Shown: piece by piece, positions 1 through 8,403 of the stretch | Position numbering within the stretch: position 1 is the stretch's first letter | How the letters are laid out: each line of letters opens with the position of its first letter | Source of the DNA: Jimgerdemannia flammicorona | Lineage: Eukaryota > Mucoromycota > Endogonomycetes > Endogonales > Endogonaceae | Reading direction: 5' to 3' | Assembly: GCA_003990745.1 (NCBI GenBank) | Contig: RBNI01003143.1 | Location: 1-16,561, forward strand | DNA: 16,561 bases | The notes under the pieces: generated by a model | The model's database searches: none | What the model saw: the letters and a program-made list of their open reading frames with translations, nothing else | What the model was told of the DNA's origin: nothing | Translations under genes and position numbers: made by a program

Positions 1-3000
1 AAAAAAAAAAAAAAAAAAAAATGCAACGCGCTTTATTTCTACACACCTTTAAGATTCAGTGTTTTCAGGCTCGTGCTCTTTTGTAGTGCTTCGACTAGCG
101 CGCTGGTTCCCTTTTCACCAATGTCATTACCTACGGAGGAACACGTACATTGTGTACGTGTGGTTATCAGCCAGAACACAAATGGATGAATGCTAAAGAT
201 GTAATAGGCTTCATTCCTACGTACTTTGTAAATTCAGGGTTTGCATGACTGTATTCGCTTTCAGCACTTCAGCTAGATCGCGGGCTCCCTTATCACCAAT
301 GGCATTATCTATGGAGGAACACGTCAGCCAGAACACAAACAGACGGATTCTAATAATATAATAGGGTTCATTCCTATATACTTTGTAGATCTAGGTCTTG
401 TAGGGTTGTGTTTGTTTTCAGTGCTTTGGCTAGTGCGCAGGCTCCCTTCACACCAATGTTATTGCCTACATAAAATGTATATGCGTGGCTGTCAGCAAAA
501 ACACAACAGACAGATGCTAAGAATGTCATAGGCTTCATTCTACATACTTTGTAGATTCAGGGTTTGCAGGATTGTTTTTGTTTCCAGTGCATAGGCTAGT
601 GCGCAGGCCCCCCTCCCCCTAATGTCATTGCCTACGTAAAATGTGTACGCGTAACTGTCAGCCAGAAATAAACAGATGGTTACTAAGAATGTATTAGTCC
701 TTCATATTACATACTTTGTAGATTCAGGTTTTGGAGGATTGTATTTGTTTTCAGTGCTTCGGCTAGTGCGCAGGCTCCCTGTACACCAATGACATTGCCT
801 ATGTATAATGTGTATGCGGGCGAGTTAGCCAGATCACCAACAGACGGATGCTTAGAATGTAATGTCCTTCATTCCTACATACTTTGAAGATTCATGTTTT
901 GCAAGAATGTGTTCGTTTTCAGCGCTTCGGCTAGTGCGCTGGCTCCCTTATCACCAATGGCATTGCCTACGGAGGAATACGTAAAATTTGTACGCGTACG
1001 CATGACTGTCAGCCAGAACACAAACAGACAGATACTAAAATGTAATGACTATAAAAAAAAAAAAAAAAGATACTAAAATGTAATGGACTTTATTCCTACA
1101 TACCTTGTAGATTCAGTTTTTGCAGTATTTTGTTCGTTTTTAATGCTTCGGCTAGTGCAATGGTTCCCTCATCACCAATGTTCTTGTCTACAGAGGAATA
1201 TGCGATTTGACATGCATATGTGTGAGCTAGATAGATGCATAAATACGTAACACACTTCGTTCCTACGTACTTTCTAGATCCAAGTTTTGCATGTCTGCGT
1301 TCTTAATTAGTGCTTCTGCTAGTGCGCTGCGCATATCGCTAATGCCATTGTCTATGGAGGAACACATCAAATGTACACGCGTGGCTGTCAGCCAGAACAC
1401 CAAATAGACCAATAGAAAAATATAACACCCTTCATACATACTTTTTTTATTCCGGATTTGCAGATTCGCGTTTGTTAACAGTTCTTTTATTAGTGCGCTG
1501 GCTCCCTTCTTGTCAATAGCATTGCCTATGGAGTAATACATAAAATTTGTACCCGAACACAAACAGATGGATGCAATAATGTAACATTCTTCATTCCTAC
1601 ATACCATTCAGATTCAAGGTTTGCAGGCTCGTGTTCATTTGCAGTGCTTCGATTAGTGCGCTGGCTCCCTTCTCACCGATGTCATTATCTACGGCGGAAT
1701 ACATACAATGTGTGTCAGCAGATCATAAACGGAAAGATACTAAAAATGTAATATACCTCATTCATACATACTTTGTAGATTTAGCTCTTGCAGGACTTTG
1801 TTCATTTTCAATGCATCAGCTAGTGCGCAAGCTTCCTTCTCGCCAAGGGCATTGCCTACAGAGAAACATGTCAAATTTTTATGCGTGCTGTCAGTGCTAA
1901 AAATGCAGGGTATATAATTATATACTTTATCCCTACGTACTTTGTAGATTCAGGATTTGCAGGCCCGTGTTTGTTTTCAGCACTTCGGTTAGTGCGCTGG
2001 CTCCCTTCTCGCCAATGCAATTGCCTACAAAGAAATACGCGAAATGCATGTGCACGGTTGTCAGCCAGAACACAACAAAAGGATGCATAAAATGTAATGT
2101 GCTTCATTCCTACATACTTTCAAGATTCAAGTTTTGTAAACTCTTATTCATTTTCAGCACTTCGGCTAGTGCACTGGCTCCCTCCTCACCAATGTTATTG
2201 TCTAGGGAAGAACACGTAGAATATGTACGGGTGGCTGTCAGTCAAAACGCAACCAGACGGATGATAATAATGTAATGGGCTTCATTCCAACATACTTTGT
2301 AGATTCAGGTTTTGGAGGACTGTGCTCGTTTTCAACGCTTCGGCTAATGCGCTGGCTCCGCCATCGCCAATGCCTTTGTCTACGGAGGAATATGCGATTT
2401 GTACATGCGTAGCCGAGGATCAGAATACCAAAAAAAAAAAAAAAACGTAAAGCGCTTCGTTCATACGTACTCCCTAGATCCAGGTATTCCAGATTCGTGT
2501 TCATTATCAGTGCTTCCGCTAGTGCGCTGTGCAGATCGCTAATGCCATTGTCTATGGAGAAATACATCAAAGGTATAGTGGTGGCTGTCAGAATAGATGG
2601 ATATAAATATCATGCCCTTCATACAAACATGTTAAATTACAGGTTTGCCGCCTCGCGTTTGTTAACAGTGCTTCTATTAGCGCGTTGGCTTCGTTCTTGG
2701 CAATGACATTATCTACGGAGGAACACATAAAATTTATACGCGTGGTCTGTTAACACAACAAAAATATGCAAAAAAAAAAAAGCAACACGCTTCATTCCTA
2801 CAAACCTTCCAGATTCAGAGTTTGTAGGCCCGTATTCGCCCGCAGTGCCTCAATTAATGCGCTGGCTCCCTTCTCACCGATGACGTTATCTATGGAGGAA
2901 TATGTAAAATGTGTATGCATGATTGTCAGCCAGTACACAAACAGATGGATGCTAAAAATATAATCAGCTTCGTTCCTACATACTTTTTAGATTTAAGTTT

Positions 3001-6000
3001 TGCAGGATTGTATTCATTTTCAGCGCTTCAGCTAGATCACAGGCTCCCTTCACACCAACGACATTGCCTATATATAATGTGTACACGAGGAGTTAGCCAG
3101 AACACTAACAGACAGATGCTAAAAATCTAATGTACTTCATTCCTACATACTTTGAAGATTCACATTTTGCAGGAATGTGTTCGTTTTCAGCGCTTTGGCT
3201 ATTGCGCTGGATCCCTTATCACCAATGGCGGTGTCTACGGAGGAATATGTAAAATGTGTAGGCGTACGCGTGGCTATCAGCCAGAACACGAGCAGACGGA
3301 TACTAAAAATATAAAGTGCTCCTTTCCTACATACTTTGTAGATTCAGGTTTTGCAGGATCGTGTTCGTTTTTAATGCTTCAGCTAGTGCACTGGCTCCCT
3401 CATCGCCAATGACTTTGTCTATAGAGGAACATGCGATTTGTACATGCGTATGTGTGAGCCAGAAAACCAAACAGAGGGATGCATATACGTAACGCGCTTC
3501 ATTCCTACGTACTCTCGAGATCCAGGTTTTGCAGGCCCGCATTTGTTATCAGTGCTTCTATTAGTGAGCTACGCAGATCACCGATGTCATTGTCTACTGA
3601 GGAACACATGAAATGTATATTGTCAGTCAGAATACCGAATAGATGAATAATAATAAAAATGGAACGCGCTTCATACATACCTTTTAGATTCCGAGTTTGC
3701 AGGCTAGTGTTTGTTAGCAGTTTGTCTATTAGTGTGCTAGCTCCCTTTTCGCCAATGACATTGCCTAAGGAGGAATACATAAAATGTGTACATGTAGATG
3801 TTAGCCAGCACACAAACAAATGGATGAAAGATATAACGCGCTTCATTCCTACATACCTTTCAGATTCAGGGTTTGCAGGCTCGTGTTCGTTTGCAGAGCT
3901 TCGACTAGTGCACTGGATCCCTTCTCACCAATAGCATTACCTATGTAGAACACATACAATGTGTATACATAGCTGTCAGCCAGATACACAACGATACTAA
4001 AAATGTAATGAGCTTCATTCCTACATACTTTGTAGGTTCAGGTTTTGCAGGGTTGTGTTCGTTTTCAATGCTTCGGCTAGTGCGCTGGCTCCATCATCGC
4101 CAATACCCTTGTCTATAGAGAAACATGCGATTTGTACATGCGTATGTGTGAGCCAGAAATCCCAAACAGAGGGATGCATATATACATAACGCGCTTCACT
4201 CCTACATACTCTCGAGATCCAGATTTTGCAGGCCCGCATTTGTTATCAGTGCTTCTATTAGTGAGCTACGCAGATAACTAATCCCATTATCAACTGAGGA
4301 ACATATTAAATGTACACACATGGCTGTTAGTCAGAACACCGAATACATGAATAAAATAAAAAATAAAATGGAACGCGCTTCATACGTACCTTTTAGATTC
4401 CGGATTTGCAGGCTGGCATTTGTTAGCAGTTTTTCTATTAGTGTGCTAGCTCTCTTTTCGCCAATTGCATTGCCTAAGGAGGAATACATAAAATGTGTAC
4501 ATGTCGGTGTCAGCCAGCACACAAACAAATGGATGAAAAAATGTAACGTGCTTCATTCCTACATACCTTTTAGATTCAGGGTTTGCAGGCTCGTGTTCGT
4601 TTGCAGAGCTTCGATTAGTGCACTGGCTCCCTTCTCACCGATGACATTACCTACGGAGGAGCACGTAAAATGTGTACGCGTGGTTGTCAGCCAGAACACA
4701 AACAGACAAATCCTAAAAATGTAATAGGCTTCATTCCTACATACTTTGTAGATTCAGGTTTTGCACGATTGTATTCGTTTTCAGCGCTTCAGCTAGTGCG
4801 CAGGCTCCACTCTCACCAATGGCATTACCTACGGAGGAATACGTAAAATTTGTAAGTATAGCTGTCTGCCAGAATGCAAATAGACGGGTTCTAAGAAGGT
4901 AATAGGCTTCATTCCTACATACTTTGTAGATTCAGGTTTTGCAGGAATGTGTTTGTTTTCAACGTTTCGGCTAGTTCGCTGGCTCCCTTCTCACCAATGA
5001 TATTGCCTATGGAAGAATACATGAAATGTGTACGTGTGGCTGTCAGTCAGAATACAAACAGACAGATGCTAAAAAATTTGTTGGCATAATTCCTACATAC
5101 TTTGTAGATTCAAGTTTTGCAGGCCAATGTTCGTTTTCAGCACTTCGGCTAGTGCGCTGGCTCCTTTCTCGCCAATGTAACTGCCTACAGAGAAACATAC
5201 AAAATATACGCGCGGTTGTCAGCCAGAATACAAACGGGTGGATTTAAAAAATGTAACGCGCTTCATTCCTAAATACTTTGTAGATTCAGGTTTTGCAGGA
5301 TTGTATTCGTTTTCAACGCTTCGGCTAGCTTGTGGGCACTCTCATCACCAATGGCATTATCTACGGAGGAACACGTAAAATGTGTACGCGTGGTTGCCAG
5401 TCAGAACACAAATAGACGGATTCTAAAAATGTAATAGGCTTCATTCCTACATACTTTGTAGATTCAAGTCTTGCAGCATCGTGTTTGTTTTCAATGCGCA
5501 GGCTAGTGCGCAGGCTCCCTTCACACCAATGGCATTGCCTATGAAGGGATACATAAAATGTGTACGTGTGGCTGTCAGTCAGAACACAAACAGACGGCCA
5601 AAAATGTATTGGCTTACGTTGTAGATTCAAGTTTTGCAGGCCCGTGATCTTTTTCAGCACATCGGCTAGTGCGCTGGCTCCCTTATCTCCAATGCGATTG
5701 TCTACAGAAAAATACACAAAATGCATACGCGTAGCTGTCAGCCAGGATACAAACTGGATGAATGCAAAATTGTAACGCGCTTCGTTCCTACATACTTTCA
5801 AGATTCAAGTTTTGCAGACTCGTGTTCATTTCCAGGGCTTCAGCCAGTGCACTGGCTACCTTGTCTTCAATACAATTATCTAAATAAAAACAATGGTTAT
5901 ACACACCTGATGGTTAAGAAAAGATATGGTGATGTAGTTCGATTTTCAAATTTCGAAGATTCTTCTCATTCAGCTGTAGTGTTGACTTTCATTGTACTGC

Positions 6001-8403
6001 TGATGTCGCTCCCCACAACCGTATACAAAATTCAATGTTACAGTTGTTATAACGTACCTGAAAGATTTAATTCTCGAAGTTGAAAGCACTTCAAAATAAT
6101 TTTTTTAATCCTACAGATGGATAAAGGTTGATTGTTAGTACAAGTATATATACTATGTATCATCTACTGACAAAGATGATAAATGGAAGATGATCTTACT
6201 GCACATTCTTCATCTGCTTTAGTCTAGATAAGCAAGATATATTAGTCATTATTACTTCAAGTTTGGCAAATAATAATATAATGTTAAAAGATATCTTACA
6301 CAAGAATTTCAATAGTGGTCGCAGCGGCAATAAGAGCCTCTACATCGTCTGAATAGGCCCCTTCACAAGCTACGAAGCTACAGTTTGTTCACTTGTTAGT
6401 TATTTAAGGTATGCAGAAAATAATATTAAGTCAAACTGATTACCTGATTTTCCGCAGGGGGACACTCGGTAGTTCACGTGTCACCGAATCTCGAAACGAA
6501 CGCAAAGAAGCCTTTGACAAGCCCTCGATCCTGATATTAAAAATAAAACTGTCATGAGTACAAAACCAGCACAGCTATGAAAAACACAAATTTATATCGA
6601 AGATTAGAAAATAACACGAACGTCAGCTCCCACTTCTCCTCGTTAAACATAACAACGCCATCCCCGGAACTGCTTTTGATGGCCGTATGAACTCTACGAT
6701 TGGCTTGTTTCGTCTCCCATTCCGGGGCGTGATTCACGCATACCCATCGCACTGTTATGCTACCATCTGCCCCACGACGAAGCACGCGCTGCAGATTCCC
6801 AAGTCGATCGGTGCTATCTATGCCTTCAAGGTAGGCTATAAACCAAAATGAAAAAAAAAAAAAAAAAAAATCAGTATATAGATACCAGCGTATGTACACT
6901 TGAAACAAGAAAATCGCTTTATCACTGCACCTTGAAGTTCTCGTAGATCAGGTCTTTGCATTAGTTCCGATGATCTTCTAGGTGGCTGCTCAGGCGGCAG
7001 AATATCAGTCGTATATTTCTGGACCTGGTTGTCAGCAACTTCCATGTTTCCAACCGTCTTAAAAAATTGGGCAGTCTGCGTGCAGAACTCAAGTTCGCGT
7101 TCCGTAAAAATCGGTGATTCTGTTGCCATGTATGGCATTGAAGCAACATCATCGATCGCTTCTGTCGCTCTACCCAATCCAGGAACACATTCCATTAGAC
7201 CTCCTCCCAAACGCACAGCCAGCAGTAGACAGGGAATGATCTATTTTGCACGTGAAATGTCAGATGGCACGCAAAGAAAATTCCACCGCTCAAGTTCAAA
7301 TAGACAACTTACCGTTCGTATGTATGGGCCAAATTTAGTCATAAACTATAATGCGCTCAAGAAAACAGAAAAATAAGCATATGTTGAGATTTTTGGAGCG
7401 CATGTCATATCAAATATCAAAATAACATACCTCGCGTGGTCGGATGACGCGGTAACCGTCATGATATGCCAGATGAAACTGTTTCTTTGTGCTACCGTTT
7501 TTTTCGATGGTCTCGTGCTCGCATAGAAAATATAGACGGAACGTTTTTTGGAAGAAGTTGTCAAATGATATATCCAACCAATTACCATCCTCGGGTAAAA
7601 GAAAGAAAAGTCGGGGGATTGTATCCTCATGCATATCAAGCATAAGCTTGGGCAGGTTGCCAACCATGCCGTGAAGTTCGTCGAGGGTGAAGAGGATCTT
7701 TGTCATATCGACCTTCATGTCCTTTATGTCTCGCGCAATCTATATGTGGGTGGAGAAAAAAGGATCACGGAAATTCCATAAACATCGTAACATGACAATC
7801 TGATAAACCAAATATTTTGATCGTTTCTGACCGATCCCAGATCATAAGATGGTGCTGGTATGCAAAAGTATACATATTTATCAGGAAAATGATCGTGGAT
7901 TTCGGTGAATTTGAGAATAAAACCGCATAATCCACCTATGTGGCGGTGTCGAGACAATAATTATCAAAACAAGAAAAATCTCGCACCTTCCGTAGATATC
8001 TGTTGACCGCCTGTCCCTGATCAGATCCAAAAAGTGATGTTTTCAGTTGACAAATACACCGGAGCTTTCATGACCGGTATGGTCATTTACCGGACGACTA
8101 ATGCTTGAAGACCCACCACAATAGTTCATCGGAATAATATAGCTGACGATAGTTACCTTTCAATCGGGCAATCTCGTTCATAATGATATTTACGGGCCCA
8201 CCTCGTAAGTTAAATGGAGATCTCGATAGCGCATTTTTGGTGAGCAGAATGAGAGCGGTTCCGTTTGTTTCCTGATCACGCAAGATCGCCACATGTTCGG
8301 GTTTCAATCCGAAAGCAGGGTGTCGAAAGTGGTCAAAGACTTGGTGTTCATCCCAGGTCTTGACTTGGGCAAGTGAGGGAGTTGGAAGTTCGGGTTCGGA
8401 CAT
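1..8403 (-). CDS. SAM-LRR receptor-like multi-exon gene, 3' end outside window
   Basis: This is the main gene of the window, read on the minus strand from an ATG at 8403-8401 and running off the left edge. My exon model is 8157-8403, 7987-8016, 7431-7739, 7313-7345, 6931-7240, about 6586-6835, 6444-6530, 6300-6377, 6058-6110, then 34 LRR exons from 5796-5879 down to 47-130. That is about 1,410 visible residues: a SAM domain (residues about 10-82), unnamed conserved modules (about 83-395), an LRR lead-in (about 396-467) and 34 LRRs. From 7739 downward the exon phases agree at every junction; the join between the first two exons does not. There is no signal peptide, membrane segment or P-loop, so the product is probably intracellular. 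SAM domains mediate oligomerisation and RI-type LRRs mediate protein binding, so a scaffold or innate-recognition role is inferred, not shown. Linking the SAM exons and the LRR exons into one transcript rests on strand, spacing, phase and the typical module order. Confidence 0.75.
1030..1085. mobile_element. Tiny poly(A) insertion with flanking 18-bp duplication
   Basis: Inside the intron between LRR28 and LRR29 the 18-mer AGATACTAAAATGTAATG occurs at 1030-1047 and again at 1068-1085. The bases between are ACTAT and a 16-A run (1053-1068). This makes the intron 137 nt, against 73-100 nt for the other introns of the LRR array. The form is that of a very short retroposed poly(A) end with a target-site duplication. 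Replication slippage is the alternative. Confidence 0.5.
1104..1688 (-). repeat. Four-exon cassette copy 4 (LRR25-LRR28)
   Basis: Exons 1605-1688, 1442-1525, 1271-1351 (81 nt) and 1104-1187 repeat the cassette order once more. Exon 1442-1525 ends with a lysine run instead of NLQ because of a T7 tract on the plus strand. It is the most distant copy from the 5' end of the gene. Confidence 0.65.
2296..2889 (-). repeat. Four-exon cassette copy 3 (LRR18-LRR21)
   Basis: Exons 2806-2889, 2629-2712, 2471-2551 (81 nt) and 2296-2379 repeat the cassette order. It is more diverged than copies 1 and 2: exon 2629-2712 has lost several consensus residues (it ends RRQTCNLT) and has the unusual donor GTTTGTATG. 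A 16-A run (2430-2445) sits in one intron. Confidence 0.65.
3335..3940 (-). repeat. Four-exon cassette copy 2 (LRR12-LRR15)
   Basis: This has the same order of repeat types as the copy at 4029-4650, with exons 3857-3940, 3681-3764, 3513-3593 (81 nt) and 3335-3418. Long stretches match copy 1 with few differences, including introns, which points to a fairly recent tandem duplication or to gene conversion. Confidence 0.75.
4029..4650 (-). repeat. Four-exon cassette copy 1 (LRR8-LRR11)
   Basis: This is a higher-order unit of four exons and three introns. In transcript order it holds a regular repeat (4567-4650), an ALI/LIEKLL-type repeat (4390-4473), the 81-nt short repeat (4210-4290) and a regular repeat (4029-4112). 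The intron after 4029-4112's acceptor side shares GCGATTTGTACATGCG (plus strand, around 4126) with the other cassettes. It is nearly collinear with the neighbouring copy 694 bp to the left, in exons and introns alike. Confidence 0.75.
6058..6110 (-). CDS. Exon 9: LRR lead-in exon, phase switch
   Basis: The exon is 53 nt, with acceptor CATCTGTAG, a perfect TACTAAC branch site about 24 nt upstream, and donor TTTCAG/GTACG. It reads IKKIILKCFQLRELNLS, ending in the LRR strand motif LRELNLS. It is entered after two codon bases and left after one, so it converts the phase of the upstream exons to the phase 1 used by all following LRR exons. The next intron (5880-6057, 178 nt) is the longest in the LRR part. 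Confidence 0.65.
6300..6377 (-). CDS. Exon 8: irregular LRR-like exon
   Basis: The exon is 78 nt, entered after AAACTGTAG, with a CTAAC branch site 18 nt upstream of the acceptor, and ending before GTAAGATA. It reads FVACEGAYSDDVEALIAAAT then TIEIL. The EALI..A helix is like that of an RI-type repeat. A second TAG acceptor eight bases inside would break the frame and is rejected. The exon is again symmetric (two bases over on both sides). Confidence 0.6.
6444..6530 (-). CDS. Exon 7: short helical exon before the LRRs
   Basis: The exon is 87 nt, between AATATCAG and AAATCAG/GTAATC. In the frame required by the next exons it reads IEGLSKASLRSFRDSV followed by TRELPSVPLRKI, with no stop; the other two frames are closed. 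The pattern resembles the irregular repeat-like segment that joins the preceding module to the solenoid. It is entered and left after two codon bases, so it is symmetric and skippable. Confidence 0.55.
6586..6835 (-). CDS. Exon 6: module with RWVCVNH motif
   Basis: The acceptor TTTATAG at 6836 is preceded by a 20-T polypyrimidine tract (6851-6870). The exon reads AYLEGIDSTDRLGNLQRV, RRGADGSITVRWVCVNHAPEW and later MFNEEKWELTFVLFSNLRYKF. The order LGNL.R, then V.WVC..H, then an amphipathic beta segment recalls a module that precedes LRRs in fungal proteins of this type (from memory). The 3' end at 6586 was chosen because a GTTTTTC donor there leaves two bases, which the next exon needs. Donors at other GTs between 6586 and 6650 remain possible. 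Confidence 0.55.
6931..7240 (-). CDS. Exon 5: helical linker module
   Basis: The exon is 310 nt, entered in phase 0 after AAAATAG (with a TCTGACA branch-like site upstream) and ending CAAG before GTGCAG with one base over. It begins IIPCLLLAVRLGGGLMECV, a hydrophobic helix-like stretch, then an acidic segment (ATEAIDDVASMPYMA), a charged helix around FTERELEFCTQTAQFF, and a hydrophilic tail with PPEQPPRRSSELMQRP before DLRELQ. The hydrophobic stretch is short and probably an internal helix rather than a membrane segment. There is no known catalytic motif. Confidence 0.6.
7313..7345 (-). CDS. Exon 4: 33-nt mini-exon completing the module
   Basis: Eleven codons in phase 0 read FMTKFGPYIRT, bounded by ATTATAG and by the near-ideal donor ACG/GTAAGT. 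The F.xKFGPY core is what I expect right after RPRE in this family, which is the main reason to accept so short an exon. Exons 3 and 5 are also phase 0 at these junctions, so skipping it would remove 11 residues without a frameshift. Confidence 0.6.
7431..7739 (-). CDS. Exon 3: conserved module with IPRLFFLLPED motif
   Basis: The exon is 309 nt (103 codons, phase 0 on both sides), with acceptor ACATATAG and a near-consensus donor GAG/GTATGT. The product starts with a helical segment (IARDIKDMKVDMTKILFTL), followed by NLPKLMLDM, TIPRLFFLLPEDGNWLD, FRLYFLCEHETIE and HLAYHDGYRVIRPRE. From memory, the series IPRLF..LP, FRLYFLCE, HLA.H.GY and RP.E recurs in SAM- and LRR-containing proteins of Mucoromycota and in some animal proteins. 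I know of no established function for it and cannot run a profile search. The module continues across the next two exons. Confidence 0.65.
7987..8016 (-). CDS. Exon 2: short connector exon (10 codons)
   Basis: A 30-nt exon is bounded by GATCAG and by GTGCGAG. In phase 0 it reads GQAVNRYLRK and continues in frame into the next exon (IARDIKDMKV), giving one basic amphipathic helix. The frame is open further upstream, so the exon could start earlier. An alternative acceptor lies six bases further in (GGACAG), also in frame. The phase-1 end of the SAM exon does not join directly to this phase-0 start. Either a further small exon lies between 8017 and 8156, or the SAM donor differs from the one I chose. 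Confidence 0.4.
8157..8403 (-). CDS. Exon 1: start codon and SAM domain
   Basis: The exon opens with MSEPELPTPS and the ATG lies in a good fungal context (CACC before ATG). An in-frame ATG 19 codons upstream (8460) is possible but gives an unlikely leader. Residues about 10-82 fit a sterile alpha motif: W17 opens helix 1, then come KPEHVAILRDQETNGTALI, LLTKNAL, and a GGPVNIIMNEIARLK helix typical of SAM helix 5. The SAM fold is a five-helix bundle that polymerises or pairs with other SAM domains. The exon ends AAAG before GTAACT, leaving one base of a codon (phase 1). That phase does not match the next exon I can place. Reading through instead reaches a stop after about 20 codons. The domain call is good; the 3' junction is uncertain. 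Confidence 0.7.

Larger units (their letters stand above)
47..5879 (-). repeat. Tandem exon-intron array: 34 single-LRR exons
   Basis: Each unit is one exon carrying one RI-type LRR plus one short intron. Exons in transcript order: 1 5796-5879, 2 5618-5701, 3 5455-5538, 4 5277-5360, 5 5101-5184, 6 4923-5006, 7 4745-4828, 8 4567-4650, 9 4390-4473, 10 4210-4290, 11 4029-4112, 12 3857-3940, 13 3681-3764, 14 3513-3593, 15 3335-3418, 16 3151-3234, 17 2984-3067, 18 2806-2889, 19 2629-2712, 20 2471-2551, 21 2296-2379, 22 2118-2201, 23 1941-2024, 24 1772-1855, 25 1605-1688, 26 1442-1525, 27 1271-1351, 28 1104-1187, 29 883-966, 30 715-798, 31 548-631, 32 382-465, 33 225-308, 34 47-130. All are 84 nt except 10, 14, 20 and 27 (81 nt). 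The consensus starts N.IGDKGASALAEALKTNT and ends LQNLNLQ. Introns usually start GTATGTAGGAATGAAG, end in TAG, and most carry CTGAC or CTGAT about 36 nt before the acceptor. Every exon is entered and left after the first codon base, and none I translated contains a stop. Confidence 0.9.

Noticed and set aside
894..5801. Many plus-strand and some minus-strand open frames of 60-146 codons with recurring text such as SASASALAPLSPMALP
   Set aside because: They are antisense or intron-spanning shadows of the tandem LRR exons. Recurrence follows the exon-intron repeat, and the LRR reading on the minus strand explains it fully.
1..5879. CRISPR-like regular repeat-spacer pattern of about 175 bp
   Set aside because: The units are LRR exons plus introns, all parts are similar, and there are no unique spacers or cas genes.
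5941..6010. Possible extra exon between exon 9 and LRR1 after ACTACAG or CATCAG
   Set aside because: All phase-compatible readings meet a stop within a few codons, while direct splicing from 6058 to 5879 keeps the LRR frame.
6378..6383. Second TAG acceptor eight bases inside exon 8
   Set aside because: Its use would change the frame and lose the continuous reading into exon 9.
7724..7957. 77-codon minus-strand frame
   Set aside because: It lies inside the intron between exons 2 and 3, out of frame with both, and has no family features.
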